Assembly: GCA_029987045.1 (NCBI GenBank)
Contig: DALTWN010000008.1
Coordinates: 1-14,662 of the forward strand
Direction: 5' to 3'
From: Methanocorpusculum sp.
Lineage (GTDB): Archaea > Halobacteriota > Methanomicrobia > Methanomicrobiales > Methanocorpusculaceae
Length of the DNA stretch: 14,662 nt
Both the position numbers and the translations under genes were made by a program. Shown here piece by piece: positions 7,333 to 14,662 of this stretch (positions within the stretch are counted from its first letter, which is position 1; the number at the start of each line of letters is the position of its first letter). The notes beneath the pieces were generated by a model. The model ran no database searches. It had not been told where the DNA came from and worked only from the letters and a program-made list of their open reading frames with translations.

Positions 7333-8054
7333 ACAATATCCTCCGTTTTCATGACCGGCCCTTCTTTACATATCCGTTTGAAGCCGGTGACCGTCTTGCA
7401 GGAACAGCCCATACATGCACCGAATCCGCATCCCATACGTTCCTCGAAACTCATTTCTCCTTTCGTGACCGCAGCCGTATACACTGCCTTCAACATGGGT
7501 TCCGGCCCGCAGGCATAGTAGTAGCTGTACGGACAGTCCATTCCTGCGATAACGAATCCCTTGGTTCCATAACTGCCATCGACAGTGGTTACTATCACCG
7601 TACACCCAAGCTTCTTGAATTCCGCTTCATAGAAGATTTCGGAAGCAGTATTGAAGCCGAGAATGACAGTAACTGCACAACCCTTGCCGATAAGACGTTT
7701 TGCCAGATGGTAGAGCGGCGGAACACCGACACCTCCGCCAATCAGAAGCGGGTTCTTTCCGGCCGCTGCAAGATCATAGCCGTTTCCAAGTCCCGTCAGC
7801 AGATCAAGTTTCATACCGGGCTGCATGGTGCTCATCAGTTCTGTCCCATGCCCGATCACCTTGTAGATTATCGTAAGAGAATCTTTCGTATAATCGCATA
7901 CGGAAATCGGCCGGCGCAGGAAATAGCCATTCAGTTTGATGTTCACGAACTGACCAGGGGCAGTAATTGCCGACGTGTCGCCGGAAAGTACCATCCGGTA
8001 CACGGAATCGGTCAAGGCTGTTTGTTCCTGCAGAATAAATTCTCCCTGTTTCAT
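7326..8054 (-). CDS. pyrK: Dihydroorotate dehydrogenase electron transfer subunit
   Basis: Iron-sulfur flavoprotein partner of PyrD that moves electrons from its FMN to NAD. With the start at ATG 8054 it has 242 residues. The flavin-binding RRPIS is at 48-52, the NAD-binding glycine-rich GGGVGVPPL at 106-114, and a C-terminal [2Fe-2S] motif has Cys209, Cys214, Cys217 and Cys229 (X4, X2, X11 spacing). I prefer ATG 8054 over the GTG at 8066 that overlaps the carB stop, because GAGGT lies five bases before the ATG. That Shine-Dalgarno overlaps the carB stop codon, suggesting translational coupling. Confidence 0.95.
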   Translation of the reverse strand: MKQGEFILQEQTALTDSVYRMVLSGDTSAITAPGQFVNIKLNGYFLRRPISVCDYTKDSLTIIYKVIGHGTELMSTMQPGMKLDLLTGLGNGYDLAAAGKNPLLIGGGVGVPPLYHLAKRLIGKGCAVTVILGFNTASEIFYEAEFKKLGCTVIVTTVDGSYGTKGFVIAGMDCPYSYYYACGPEPMLKAVYTAAVTKGEMSFEERMGCGFGACMGCSCKTVTGFKRICKEGPVMKTEDIVW

Positions 8055-8062
8055 GTATGACC

Positions 8063-11000
8063 TCACGCATCAATGGTCGAAATCGTGATTGTAGTCTCTT
8101 CAAGAACATCAAGAAGCACTTTGACCGTATCAAGCGAGGTAAATATCGTCACATTGCTTTCGATTGCATACATACGAATCTTGTATCCGTCACTTTCGGC
8201 CGAAAGAGCTCCGACTGAACTGGTATTGATGACATATGCGATATGTCCCTGACGGATTGCATCCCTGATTGCAGTACTGCCCTCGCTGATTTTACCCAGT
8301 TCTCTCGTGTTGATGCCGTTTGCTTCCAGGAACTTTGCGGTACCTGCAGTCGCCTCGATGTTGAATCCGAGATTGTAGAACCGGCGTATCAGCGGCAATG
8401 CTTCTTCCTTATCCGCGTCCGCGATCGTGGCAAAGACCGTTCCGTAATTCTGCATGCGTGTACCTGCTGCCTGGAGACCTTTGAACAGTGCACGGTTGAG
8501 TGCCGCATCATAGCCGATTGCTTCACCGGTCGATTTCATTTCCGGCGAGAGATAGGCATCCAGACCCTTGAGCTTGTTGAAGGAGAAGACCGGGACCTTG
8601 ACATAATGCCGTTTCTTTTCTGTCGGATAGAGATCGAATATGCCCTGTTCCTTCAGGGTCTTTCCGAGGATGACACCGGTCGCGATATCCGCAAGCGGGT
8701 ATCCGGTAGCTTTTGAAAGGAACGGTACGGTACGGGAAGACCGCGGGTTCACTTCGATGATGTATACTCTATCCTGCTTGTCGACGATGAACTGGATGTT
8801 ATACAGTCCGATGATACCGATGGCAAGTCCGAGCTTCTTTGCATACTGCAGGATGATTCCCTTTACCTTATCCGAAATCGAGAATGACGGATACACCGAT
8901 ATCGAATCGCCGGAATGGATACCGGTACGTTCAACCAGTTCCATGATTCCCGGAACGAACACATCGCGTCCGTCGCATATTGCATCGATCTCCACTTCCT
9001 TACCGATGATATACCGGTCAACAAGAACCGGTTTGTCTTCATCGATTTCGACAGCAGTCTTCAGATAATGACGCAGCTGTTTTTCATTCGCGACAATCTG
9101 CATTGCCCGGCCGCCGAGGACAAAACTCGGCCGGACCAGTACCGGATACCCGATACGTTTTGCCGCGGCGACACCATCTTCGATCTTCGTTACCGCACAA
9201 CCTTCCGGCTGCGGGATACCAAGTTCAAGCAGGAGTTTCTCGAACAGATCACGGTTTTCCGCTTTATCGATCGCATCGCAGTCTGCACCGATGATCTTCA
9301 CGCCGCGGCGTGCAAGCGGAGCCGCAAGATTGACAGCGGTCTGACCGCCGAGCGAGGCGATGACTCCCTGCGGCTGTTCATAGTCGATGATCGCCATGAC
9401 ATCTTCGGTCGTCAGCGGTTCGAAATAGAGTTTGTCGGCAGTAGTATAATCCGTCGAAACCGTTTCCGGATTGTTGTTGATGATGATCGCTTCATAGCCT
9501 TCTTTACGGATTGTCTGGACGGCATGAACCGATGAATAATCAAATTCGACACCCTGACCGATACGGATCGGACCGGCTCCCAGAACGACAATCTTGCGTT
9601 TATCCGAAAGACGGGATGCATTCTCTCCGGTATAGGAGGAATACAGATACGGAAGATATTTGCCGGTATGCAGGGTATCCACCATCTTGAATACCGGAAC
9701 GATACCCTGCGTCTTGCGTTCGGCATAGATCTCCTGTTCGCTGGATTTCCAGAGTTTGGCGATACAGGCATCCGAGAATCCCATCTCTTTTGCTTTACGC
9801 AGCAGGATGATATCGTGCGGTTTCTGTATCAGTTCCGTTTCCCGGTCGACAATCCGTTTGACGGATTCGAGGAACAGGGACGTTATCATGGTAACTTCAT
9901 GGATCTTATCGATACCCACACCAAGACGCAGGAGCTGGGCTACAGCAAAGATACCGTCCGCTCTGAATTCGCCGAGATACGAAAGCAGTTCATCAACCGT
10001 ATACTCTGCGAATTTCGGAAGATACAGATGGACCGCGCCGATTTCAAGAGACCGGATCGCCTTGAGGAAACATTCTTCGAGATTCGAACCGATACTCATG
10101 ACCTCGCCGGTCGCTTTCATCTGTGTACCTAGTGTATTGGAGGCTGCAGTGAATTTATCGAAGGGGAACCGCGGAAACTTGGCGATTACATAGTCAAGCG
10201 ACGGTTCGATTGCCGCGGTGCCGCCGGCGACCGGGATCTCTTCCAGCGTCATTCCGGCGGCAATCTTTGCCGTAACCCGTGCAATCGGGTATCCGCTCGC
10301 TTTCGATGCCAGTGCGGAAGAACGGGAAACACGGGGGTTGACTTCAATCAGGAAATATTCGCTCGAATTCGGATTGAGTGCGAACTGGACATTACATCCG
10401 CCTGCAATCTTCAATTCATGAATGAGTTTCAAGGCACTTGCATTGAGCATCCGGTAATCATGCTCGGACAAGGACATGATCGGAGCTACGACTATGGAAT
10501 CTCCCGTATGAACACCGACCGGATCGACATTTTCCATACCGCAGATGGTAATTGCATGATCCGCCGAATCACGCATGACCTCGAATTCTATTTCCTTATA
10601 TCCCTTGACACTTTTTTCGACCAGGACCTGGTGTACCGGAGACAAAGCGAATCCGTTCTGTGCTATTTCTATGAGTTCCGCTTCATTCTCGGCAAATCCG
10701 CCGCCGGTCCCTCCCAGCGTAAATGCCGGACGAAGAACAACCGGATATCCGATATGCTGTGCTGCGGCTTTTGCTTCTTCTACGGTATAGGTGATTTCTG
10801 ACGGAATGATCGGTTCGCCAATCTGTTCGCACATCTCCTTGAAGAGTTCGCGGTCTTCTGCACGTTCGATGCTTGCAGCAGGAGTTCCCAGAAGTTCGAC
10901 ATGGCATTCCTTCAGGATTCCTTTCTTTTCCAGCTGCATGGCGAGATTCAGGCCGGTCTGCCCGCCGATACCGGGCAATATTGCATCCGGACGCTCATAT

Positions 11001-11236
11001 CTGATGATACGTGCCACGTATTCAAGCGTGAGCGGCTCCATATAGACTTTATCGGCGATGGTCGTATCCGTCATTATTGTGGCCGGATTCGAGTTGACCA
11101 GCACGACTTCGTATCCTTCTTCTTTCAGTGCAAGACATGCCTGAGTGCCTGCATAGTCGAATTCTGCAGCCTGTCCGATTACAATCGGGCCTGACCCGAT
11201 AATCATGATCTTTTTGATATCAGTTCTTTTTGTCAT
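8063..11236 (-). CDS. carB: Carbamoyl-phosphate synthase large subunit
   Basis: Makes carbamoyl phosphate from bicarbonate, ammonia and two ATP. The 1057 residues are full length. The first synthetase half begins with GSGPIVIGQAAEFDYAG at 14-30 and the second with GAGPIRIGQGVEFDYSS at 553-569; each contains an ATP-grasp fold with an IEVNPR motif (297-302 and 827-832). A MGS-like allosteric domain covers about 930-1057 and keeps Thr963, Thr966, Lys982 and Asn1004, equivalents of UMP/IMP-site residues in E. coli, so nucleotide control is possible. The segment usually reading VDTCAAEF between the halves is VDTLHTGK here (519-526). ATG 11236 is chosen over an upstream in-frame extension because GGAGG is eight bases upstream and ATGA overlaps the pyrC stop. 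No carA is present in the operon; the glutaminase subunit must be elsewhere or missing. Confidence 0.97.
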   Translation of the reverse strand: MTKRTDIKKIMIIGSGPIVIGQAAEFDYAGTQACLALKEEGYEVVLVNSNPATIMTDTTIADKVYMEPLTLEYVARIIRYERPDAILPGIGGQTGLNLAMQLEKKGILKECHVELLGTPAASIERAEDRELFKEMCEQIGEPIIPSEITYTVEEAKAAAQHIGYPVVLRPAFTLGGTGGGFAENEAELIEIAQNGFALSPVHQVLVEKSVKGYKEIEFEVMRDSADHAITICGMENVDPVGVHTGDSIVVAPIMSLSEHDYRMLNASALKLIHELKIAGGCNVQFALNPNSSEYFLIEVNPRVSRSSALASKASGYPIARVTAKIAAGMTLEEIPVAGGTAAIEPSLDYVIAKFPRFPFDKFTAASNTLGTQMKATGEVMSIGSNLEECFLKAIRSLEIGAVHLYLPKFAEYTVDELLSYLGEFRADGIFAVAQLLRLGVGIDKIHEVTMITSLFLESVKRIVDRETELIQKPHDIILLRKAKEMGFSDACIAKLWKSSEQEIYAERKTQGIVPVFKMVDTLHTGKYLPYLYSSYTGENASRLSDKRKIVVLGAGPIRIGQGVEFDYSSVHAVQTIRKEGYEAIIINNNPETVSTDYTTADKLYFEPLTTEDVMAIIDYEQPQGVIASLGGQTAVNLAAPLARRGVKIIGADCDAIDKAENRDLFEKLLLELGIPQPEGCAVTKIEDGVAAAKRIGYPVLVRPSFVLGGRAMQIVANEKQLRHYLKTAVEIDEDKPVLVDRYIIGKEVEIDAICDGRDVFVPGIMELVERTGIHSGDSISVYPSFSISDKVKGIILQYAKKLGLAIGIIGLYNIQFIVDKQDRVYIIEVNPRSSRTVPFLSKATGYPLADIATGVILGKTLKEQGIFDLYPTEKKRHYVKVPVFSFNKLKGLDAYLSPEMKSTGEAIGYDAALNRALFKGLQAAGTRMQNYGTVFATIADADKEEALPLIRRFYNLGFNIEATAGTAKFLEANGINTRELGKISEGSTAIRDAIRQGHIAYVINTSSVGALSAESDGYKIRMYAIESNVTIFTSLDTVKVLLDVLEETTITISTIDA

Positions 11237-12435
11237 ATTGTGTTCCTCCGATACGCCACGGTAGCTGATGCAACCGTCAGATAATTGCATCCATATACGT
11301 CCATTCCCTCAAAGGGTGTCGATTTACCCATCGACAGGAATTCAGATGAATCTATTTTCGTCATTTCATTCAGGTTCCAGACAGAGTATCCGTTGAACGG
11401 AATCGAGAACCGTTTCCGCGGATTGACCGCAAGAAGATCTATCAGTTTCTCCAGGGAGATGGTTCCCGCACGTACCAGACAGGTATAGAGTACCGGAAAT
11501 GCTGTCTCGAGCCCGGTGATACCGAACGGACTTTTCTCCAGCCCGTTCGCCTTTTCACTCTGCGTGTGCGGCGCATGATCGGTCGCAATCATATCCACCG
11601 TTCCATCCTGTATGCCCCGAATCAATGCTTCCCGGTCGACTGCATCACGAAGCGGCGGATTCATCTTGAACCGTCCGTCTTCCTGCAGACAGGAATCATC
11701 CATCACCAGATAATGCGGTGCGGTCTCGCAGGTGACATCGACGCCACGCTGTTTCGCCCTGCGTACCGCGTCCACACTCTCCTTGGTAGAGATATGGCAG
11801 ATATGGAATGCGCACCCTGTCTCTTCTGCCAGTCTGATATCCCGCTCGACTTCCGCATACTCGGATTCGGATGAAATCCCCTTATGCTGATGCTGCCGTG
11901 CATAGGTACCATCATGGATATAACCGCCATGCACGAGAGCATCCACTTCACAGTGTGCAGCAATGATCTTTCCCAGCTGTTTTGCGGCACACATAGCTTT
12001 GCGCATCATGTCTTCGGACTGCACACCATGTCCGTCATCGGAAAAGGCGATGACCCGAGGTGCAAGCGCCGACATATCCGCGAGCAGCTGTCCCTGTTCG
12101 CCGCAGGTAATTGCTCCGTACGGATACACAGGAATTACCGCATCGGCATCAATGATGTCCTGCTGAACCTTCAGATGTTCCAGTGAATCCGGAACCGGGT
12201 GAAGATTCGGCATGGTACATACCGCGGTGTATCCTCCGTGTGCCGCTGCCCGGGATCCGGTCATGATGGTCTCCTTGTGAGAAAAACCTGGCTCACGAAA
12301 ATGAACATGAACATCACAAAAACCGGGGAAAAAAGAAAAAACATCTGAATCAAAAACAGCGGAAAAAGCGTCAGGTATCTGATGCGCGAGATACGCATCA
12401 GTACCTGAGAGGATACGAGCAGATTTCATTTCCAT
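11233..12435 (-). CDS. pyrC: Dihydroorotase, class I
   Basis: Zinc amidohydrolase that cyclises carbamoyl aspartate to dihydroorotate. The 400 residues contain the metal site DVHVHFREPG at 41-50 (His43, His45), an Asp pair in FSDDGHG (133-134) that should supply the bridging ligand used by this class in place of carboxylated lysine, His161 in AAHCE, His214 in HICHIST, and the catalytic Asp286 in TDHAPH. The N-terminus before the first zinc motif is about 15 residues shorter than in typical class I enzymes. The ATG at 12435 has GGTGA nine bases upstream; Met3 (12429) is an alternative. As first gene of the operon it follows a promoter-like region. Its stop overlaps the carB start as ATGA. Confidence 0.95.
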   Translation of the reverse strand: MEMKSARILSGTDAYLAHQIPDAFSAVFDSDVFSFFPGFCDVHVHFREPGFSHKETIMTGSRAAAHGGYTAVCTMPNLHPVPDSLEHLKVQQDIIDADAVIPVYPYGAITCGEQGQLLADMSALAPRVIAFSDDGHGVQSEDMMRKAMCAAKQLGKIIAAHCEVDALVHGGYIHDGTYARQHQHKGISSESEYAEVERDIRLAEETGCAFHICHISTKESVDAVRRAKQRGVDVTCETAPHYLVMDDSCLQEDGRFKMNPPLRDAVDREALIRGIQDGTVDMIATDHAPHTQSEKANGLEKSPFGITGLETAFPVLYTCLVRAGTISLEKLIDLLAVNPRKRFSIPFNGYSVWNLNEMTKIDSSEFLSMGKSTPFEGMDVYGCNYLTVASATVAYRRNTI

Positions 12436-12453
12436 TGGCTAAATTCACCCGCT

Positions 12454-12493
12454 GTCATTTTCAGTATACTATATGACGTCAGAGATAATTATA
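12454..12493 (-). promoter_or_regulatory. Probable promoter and operator region of the pyr operon
   Basis: Read on the minus strand, TATAATTA (12493-12486) lies about 55 bases before the pyrC ATG, predicting a start near 12464 and a leader of roughly 29 bases that still holds the GGTGA Shine-Dalgarno. Between box and start is the perfect palindrome TGACGTCA (12474-12481), with a second, AGTATACT (12463-12470), at the predicted start. GTCAT (12454-12458) and ATGAC (12473-12477) form a further inverted pair. A repressor bound there would block transcription. An alternative box, CATATAGTA, overlaps these sites. Confidence 0.45.
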
Positions 12494-12516
12494 CTCATTG
12501 CTTTCGGGAATCACAC

Positions 12517-12903
12517 TCAAATCTGAGTAAGTACATCCTCAAAGGCATGTTCGATGCTCTGCCAGGTCGTTTCTGCTTCTTCTTTTGACGTAATGACCGG
12601 CAATAATGTGTAATATTCTTCAAAAAGCTCCTTTTGCGAGATGATAAACTCCCGGGCACGGTCGCCGCAGATCTCTTTGATTGCCGGAAGGTTCGCCGAA
12701 GTGTACGGATACGTACGTATCTTGTACTCCATGAGAGCGCATAACGGTTTCATGACCTTCTCGACAACTGCGCGTACATATTCCGGACTATCCTGTTCAC
12801 TCAATTCATCGAGCGCTTCCGTAGCAGTCTTCAGACGTCCGGCGAGTACCGCTGCAAAACACAGATAGCTCTCGAAATCGTCTTCCGCATCATAATTTGT
12901 CAT
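12517..12903 (-). CDS. Small acidic hypothetical protein
   Basis: I do not recognise this 128-residue protein. It is acidic and rich in Glu, Ala and Leu. Its composition suggests an all-helical soluble protein, without signal peptide, membrane segment or cysteine pairs suited to metal binding. GTGAT lies five bases before the ATG at 12903, matching the anti-Shine-Dalgarno partner. It ends 81 bases before pyrC, and that gap holds a separate promoter, so it may be read through into the pyr operon but is probably not a member. A 32-base gap separates it from the small membrane protein gene upstream, so those two may be cotranscribed. Confidence 0.75.
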   Translation of the reverse strand: MTNYDAEDDFESYLCFAAVLAGRLKTATEALDELSEQDSPEYVRAVVEKVMKPLCALMEYKIRTYPYTSANLPAIKEICGDRAREFIISQKELFEEYYTLLPVITSKEEAETTWQSIEHAFEDVLTQI

Positions 12904-12935
12904 ATACCATCACTTTTCAATAAAAATAAGGAAAT

Positions 12936-13157
12936 TTAACGTTTTTTATTGGCAATACGGACGATTACAAGCGTCGAAATGAACATGAGCAGGACGATTC
13001 CACAGTTGAAAATCAGGGGGATGACCGTATTCGGGGCGGTCATCTCCGTAACGATCGGCGAGAAATAAAGACCGAGAAGCAGCAGCACAACATCGACTGC
13101 AATGGCGATTCCGGTAATAATCCATTGTTTTTTTGTTATATTCCGTAACTCCGACAT
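12936..13157 (-). CDS. Small two-helix membrane protein, unknown function
   Basis: A 73-residue protein I do not recognise. Two hydrophobic spans are clear, about residues 12-33 and 44-67, joined by a short acidic/polar turn. Lys9-Lys10 before the first helix and NKKR at the C-terminus are basic, so both ends should face the cytoplasm with a hairpin through the membrane. AGGTG lies five bases before the ATG at 13157, and a TATA-like CTTAATATC at 13206-13198 predicts a leader of about 20 bases. It is divergent from the purine permease and upstream of the acidic hypothetical gene. Function cannot be inferred. Confidence 0.75.
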   Translation of the reverse strand: MSELRNITKKQWIITGIAIAVDVVLLLLGLYFSPIVTEMTAPNTVIPLIFNCGIVLLMFISTLVIVRIANKKR

Positions 13158-13197
13158 GAAAACACCTAGAAATGTATCCGTACTATCTATTCTCTAA

Positions 13198-13206
13198 GAT
13201 ATTAAG
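13198..13206 (-). promoter_or_regulatory. Probable TATA box for the two small genes
   Basis: CTTAATATC on the minus strand lies about 45 bases before the ATG at 13157. It places the transcript start near 13176, just upstream of the AGGTG ribosome-binding site. Inferred from position and composition. Confidence 0.4.
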
Positions 13207-13234
13207 CCTTGGTTCTTAAAGATTGAATACAAAC

Positions 13235-13242
13235 TATAATAT
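13235..13242 (+). promoter_or_regulatory. TATA box of the purine permease gene, near-leaderless
   Basis: TATAATAT begins 34 bases before the permease ATG (13269). With the usual archaeal spacing from box to start, the transcript should begin only about 0-8 bases before the ATG. The bases before the ATG contain no Shine-Dalgarno match, which agrees with leaderless translation. Confidence 0.5.
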
Positions 13243-13268
13243 CTTTCCGTCCCGAATACTCTTACTGT

Positions 13269-14662
13269 ATGTCTCTGAACTCATTCTTTCATCTGAAAGA
13301 GAACAACACCAAAGTGCATACGGAAATTATTGCCGGTCTTACTACGTTCTTTGCAATGGCGTATATCCTGGCAGTTAACCCGAATGTCCTAGGTGCTGCA
13401 GGCATTCCAACCGGAGCAGTCTATCTTGCAACTGTCATTGCAACCTGTATCGGCTGTCTTCTGCTTGGTCTGTTCGCAAATGTCCCGCTGGCACAGTCTG
13501 CCGGACTGGGATTGAATGCATTCTTCACGTACACCGTCGTTTTCACCCTCGGTTTCACGTGGCAGGAAGCATTAGCCATGGTCTTCATCTGTGGTATCCT
13601 GAACATGATCATCACTATGACAAAGATCAGAACCTATCTGATTGCCAGTATTCCAAAAGTACTGAAAGTCGCAATCGGATGCGGTATCGGTCTCTTCATT
13701 GCCTACATCGGTCTCTTAAACGTCAAGTTCCTTGATGTCACCGGTGCATGCCCGATGATCAACTGGACCGGACTTGCAACCGATCCGGTTATCTGGGTCT
13801 TCCTTATCGGAATGATTCTTACCATCATTCTTGCAGTCCTGAAAGTCAAAGGTGCATTCCTTATCGGTATCATTGCAACAACCCTGATTGGACTTATTCC
13901 GGTCTTCGGCGTTACCGATATCAGCTCATCTGTCAGTATTGGTGAAGCATTCTCTCAGTTACCGGAAACGTTCTGTGTAATCTTCACCTCAGCAGGAATC
14001 CCGTCTTTATTCTCCATCCCGCTCCGTATTCCACTGGTCATCATCACGATTATCACCTTCAGTTTAATCGACATGTTCGACACCATTGGAACCATCATCG
14101 GTGCCGGCCGTGAAATGAACCTCTTCAGCGACGCTGAAATCGAGGAAATGAAGACCGGAAAGAGATTCCACACCAGAACCGAACGTGCATTAGTTGCCGA
14201 TGCAACCGCCACGACAATCGGTTCCCTCTTTGGTACCTCCAACGTTACCACCTACGTAGAATCTGCAGCAGGTGTTGAGGCAGGAGGACGTACCGGACTT
14301 ACCGCTGTTGTAACCGCAATCTGTTTCGCCATTTGTATTCTTCTCGTTCCTTTAGCAACCGCAGTTCCAAGTGCAGCAACTGCACCGGTTCTTGTGCTGG
14401 TCGGTATCCTCATGCTCAAACCGTTCGCTGAAGTCGAGTGGAAGAAACTTGAAGTCGCGATTCCGTGTTTCTTCACGTCCGTCTTCATGGCACTGTGTTA
14501 CAGTATCACTGATGGTATTGCAATCGGTTTCTTCACCTACTGCCTTATCATGATCTGCAAACGCAGAGCAAAAGAAGTCCACCCACTGGTATGGGTCATC
14601 GCTGTACTCTTCTTCATCTACATGTTAATGAGAGCGCTGATAGTCGGCGGGGTCCTAGCCGG
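13269..14662 (+). CDS. Purine-type NCS2 permease (AzgA/PbuG-like), 3' end cut by window
   Basis: Membrane proton symporter for a purine base (adenine, or guanine/hypoxanthine); which one cannot be told from sequence alone. The gene is open for 464 codons to the window edge. Members of this branch are usually 430-470 residues, so it should be nearly complete. Landmarks are IIAGLTTFFAMAYILAVNP near the N-terminus, AGLGLNAFFTYTVV, SLIDMFDTIGT at 265-275 with Asp268 and Asp271, and GTSNVTTYVESAAG from residue 322 followed by AGGRTGLTAV. These separate it from the uracil branch represented by the other permease in this window. Translation probably starts at ATG 13269 without a Shine-Dalgarno. It is divergent from the two small genes. 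Confidence 0.93.
   Translation, partial: MSLNSFFHLKENNTKVHTEIIAGLTTFFAMAYILAVNPNVLGAAGIPTGAVYLATVIATCIGCLLLGLFANVPLAQSAGLGLNAFFTYTVVFTLGFTWQEALAMVFICGILNMIITMTKIRTYLIASIPKVLKVAIGCGIGLFIAYIGLLNVKFLDVTGACPMINWTGLATDPVIWVFLIGMILTIILAVLKVKGAFLIGIIATTLIGLIPVFGVTDISSSVSIGEAFSQLPETFCVIFTSAGIPSLFSIPLRIPLVIITIITFSLIDMFDTIGTIIGAGREMNLFSDAEIEEMKTGKRFHTRTERALVADATATTIGSLFGTSNVTTYVESAAGVEAGGRTGLTAVVTAICFAICILLVPLATAVPSAATAPVLVLVGILMLKPFAEVEWKKLEVAIPCFFTSVFMALCYSITDGIAIGFFTYCLIMICKRRAKEVHPLVWVIAVLFFIYMLMRALIVGGVLA

Noticed and set aside
6910..7518. 202-codon open frame on the plus strand
   Set aside because: Antisense to pyrD and the 3' part of pyrK, with no protein-family features.
8055..8066. GTG start for pyrK four codons upstream
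   Set aside because: The ATG at 8054 has GAGGT five bases upstream; the GTG overlaps the carB stop and would place that site inside the coding region.
8915..9535. 206-codon open frame on the plus strand, with other long antisense frames across 8243-11194
   Set aside because: All are mirrors of the carB coding strand, created by its codon use; carB is intact end to end.
11237..11290. 18-codon upstream extension of carB
   Set aside because: It overlaps the 3' end of pyrC and would precede the conserved N-terminus; the ATG at 11236 has a GGAGG eight bases upstream and an ATGA overlap.
12436..12516. PyrR-type attenuator or riboswitch before pyrC
   Set aside because: The predicted leader is only about 30 bases, too short for an attenuator, and no anti-terminator/terminator pair is present.

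Overview
The window most likely comes from a methanogenic archaeon, probably of the Methanomicrobiales (a Methanocorpusculum-like organism is my best guess, held at about 50%). The reasons are A/T-rich TATA-type boxes about 25-30 bases before starts, Shine-Dalgarno sites reading as parts of AGGAGGTGATC, two genes that look leaderless, T-rich ends without strong intrinsic terminators, and an FdhC-like formate channel. Most metabolic proteins here are nevertheless of bacterial rather than typical archaeal type.

Layout, left to right. (1) 1-1704, minus strand: the first 185 codons of a formate/nitrite-family channel, and before it in transcription order a DUF3089-type alpha/beta hydrolase. (2) 1839-3899, plus strand: uracil salvage, with upp (uracil phosphoribosyltransferase) followed by uraA (uracil permease). 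(3) 3926-12435, minus strand: one tightly packed operon for de novo UMP synthesis, transcribed pyrC-carB-pyrK-pyrD-pyrF-pyrE-pyrB. Neighbouring genes overlap or lie 1-8 bases apart, and each has a Shine-Dalgarno site in or near the end of the previous gene. (4) 12517-13157, minus strand: two small unrecognised genes, one soluble and one with two membrane helices. (5) 13269-14662, plus strand: a nearly complete purine-type NCS2 permease that runs off the window.

How the genes work together. CarB makes carbamoyl phosphate and PyrB condenses it with aspartate. PyrC closes the ring, PyrD/PyrK oxidise dihydroorotate with electrons passed towards NAD, and PyrE and PyrF turn orotate into UMP. Upp plus UraA reach the same UMP from imported uracil, and the last gene probably imports a purine base. 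The window therefore holds both de novo and salvage routes. Two pieces are odd: carA, the glutaminase subunit of carbamoyl-phosphate synthetase, is absent from an operon otherwise complete, and PyrB carries only the zinc-domain part of a PyrI regulatory chain fused to its C-terminus.

No stretch longer than 150 bases lacks a gene. I saw no tRNA, rRNA, CRISPR array, insertion sequence or long repeat.
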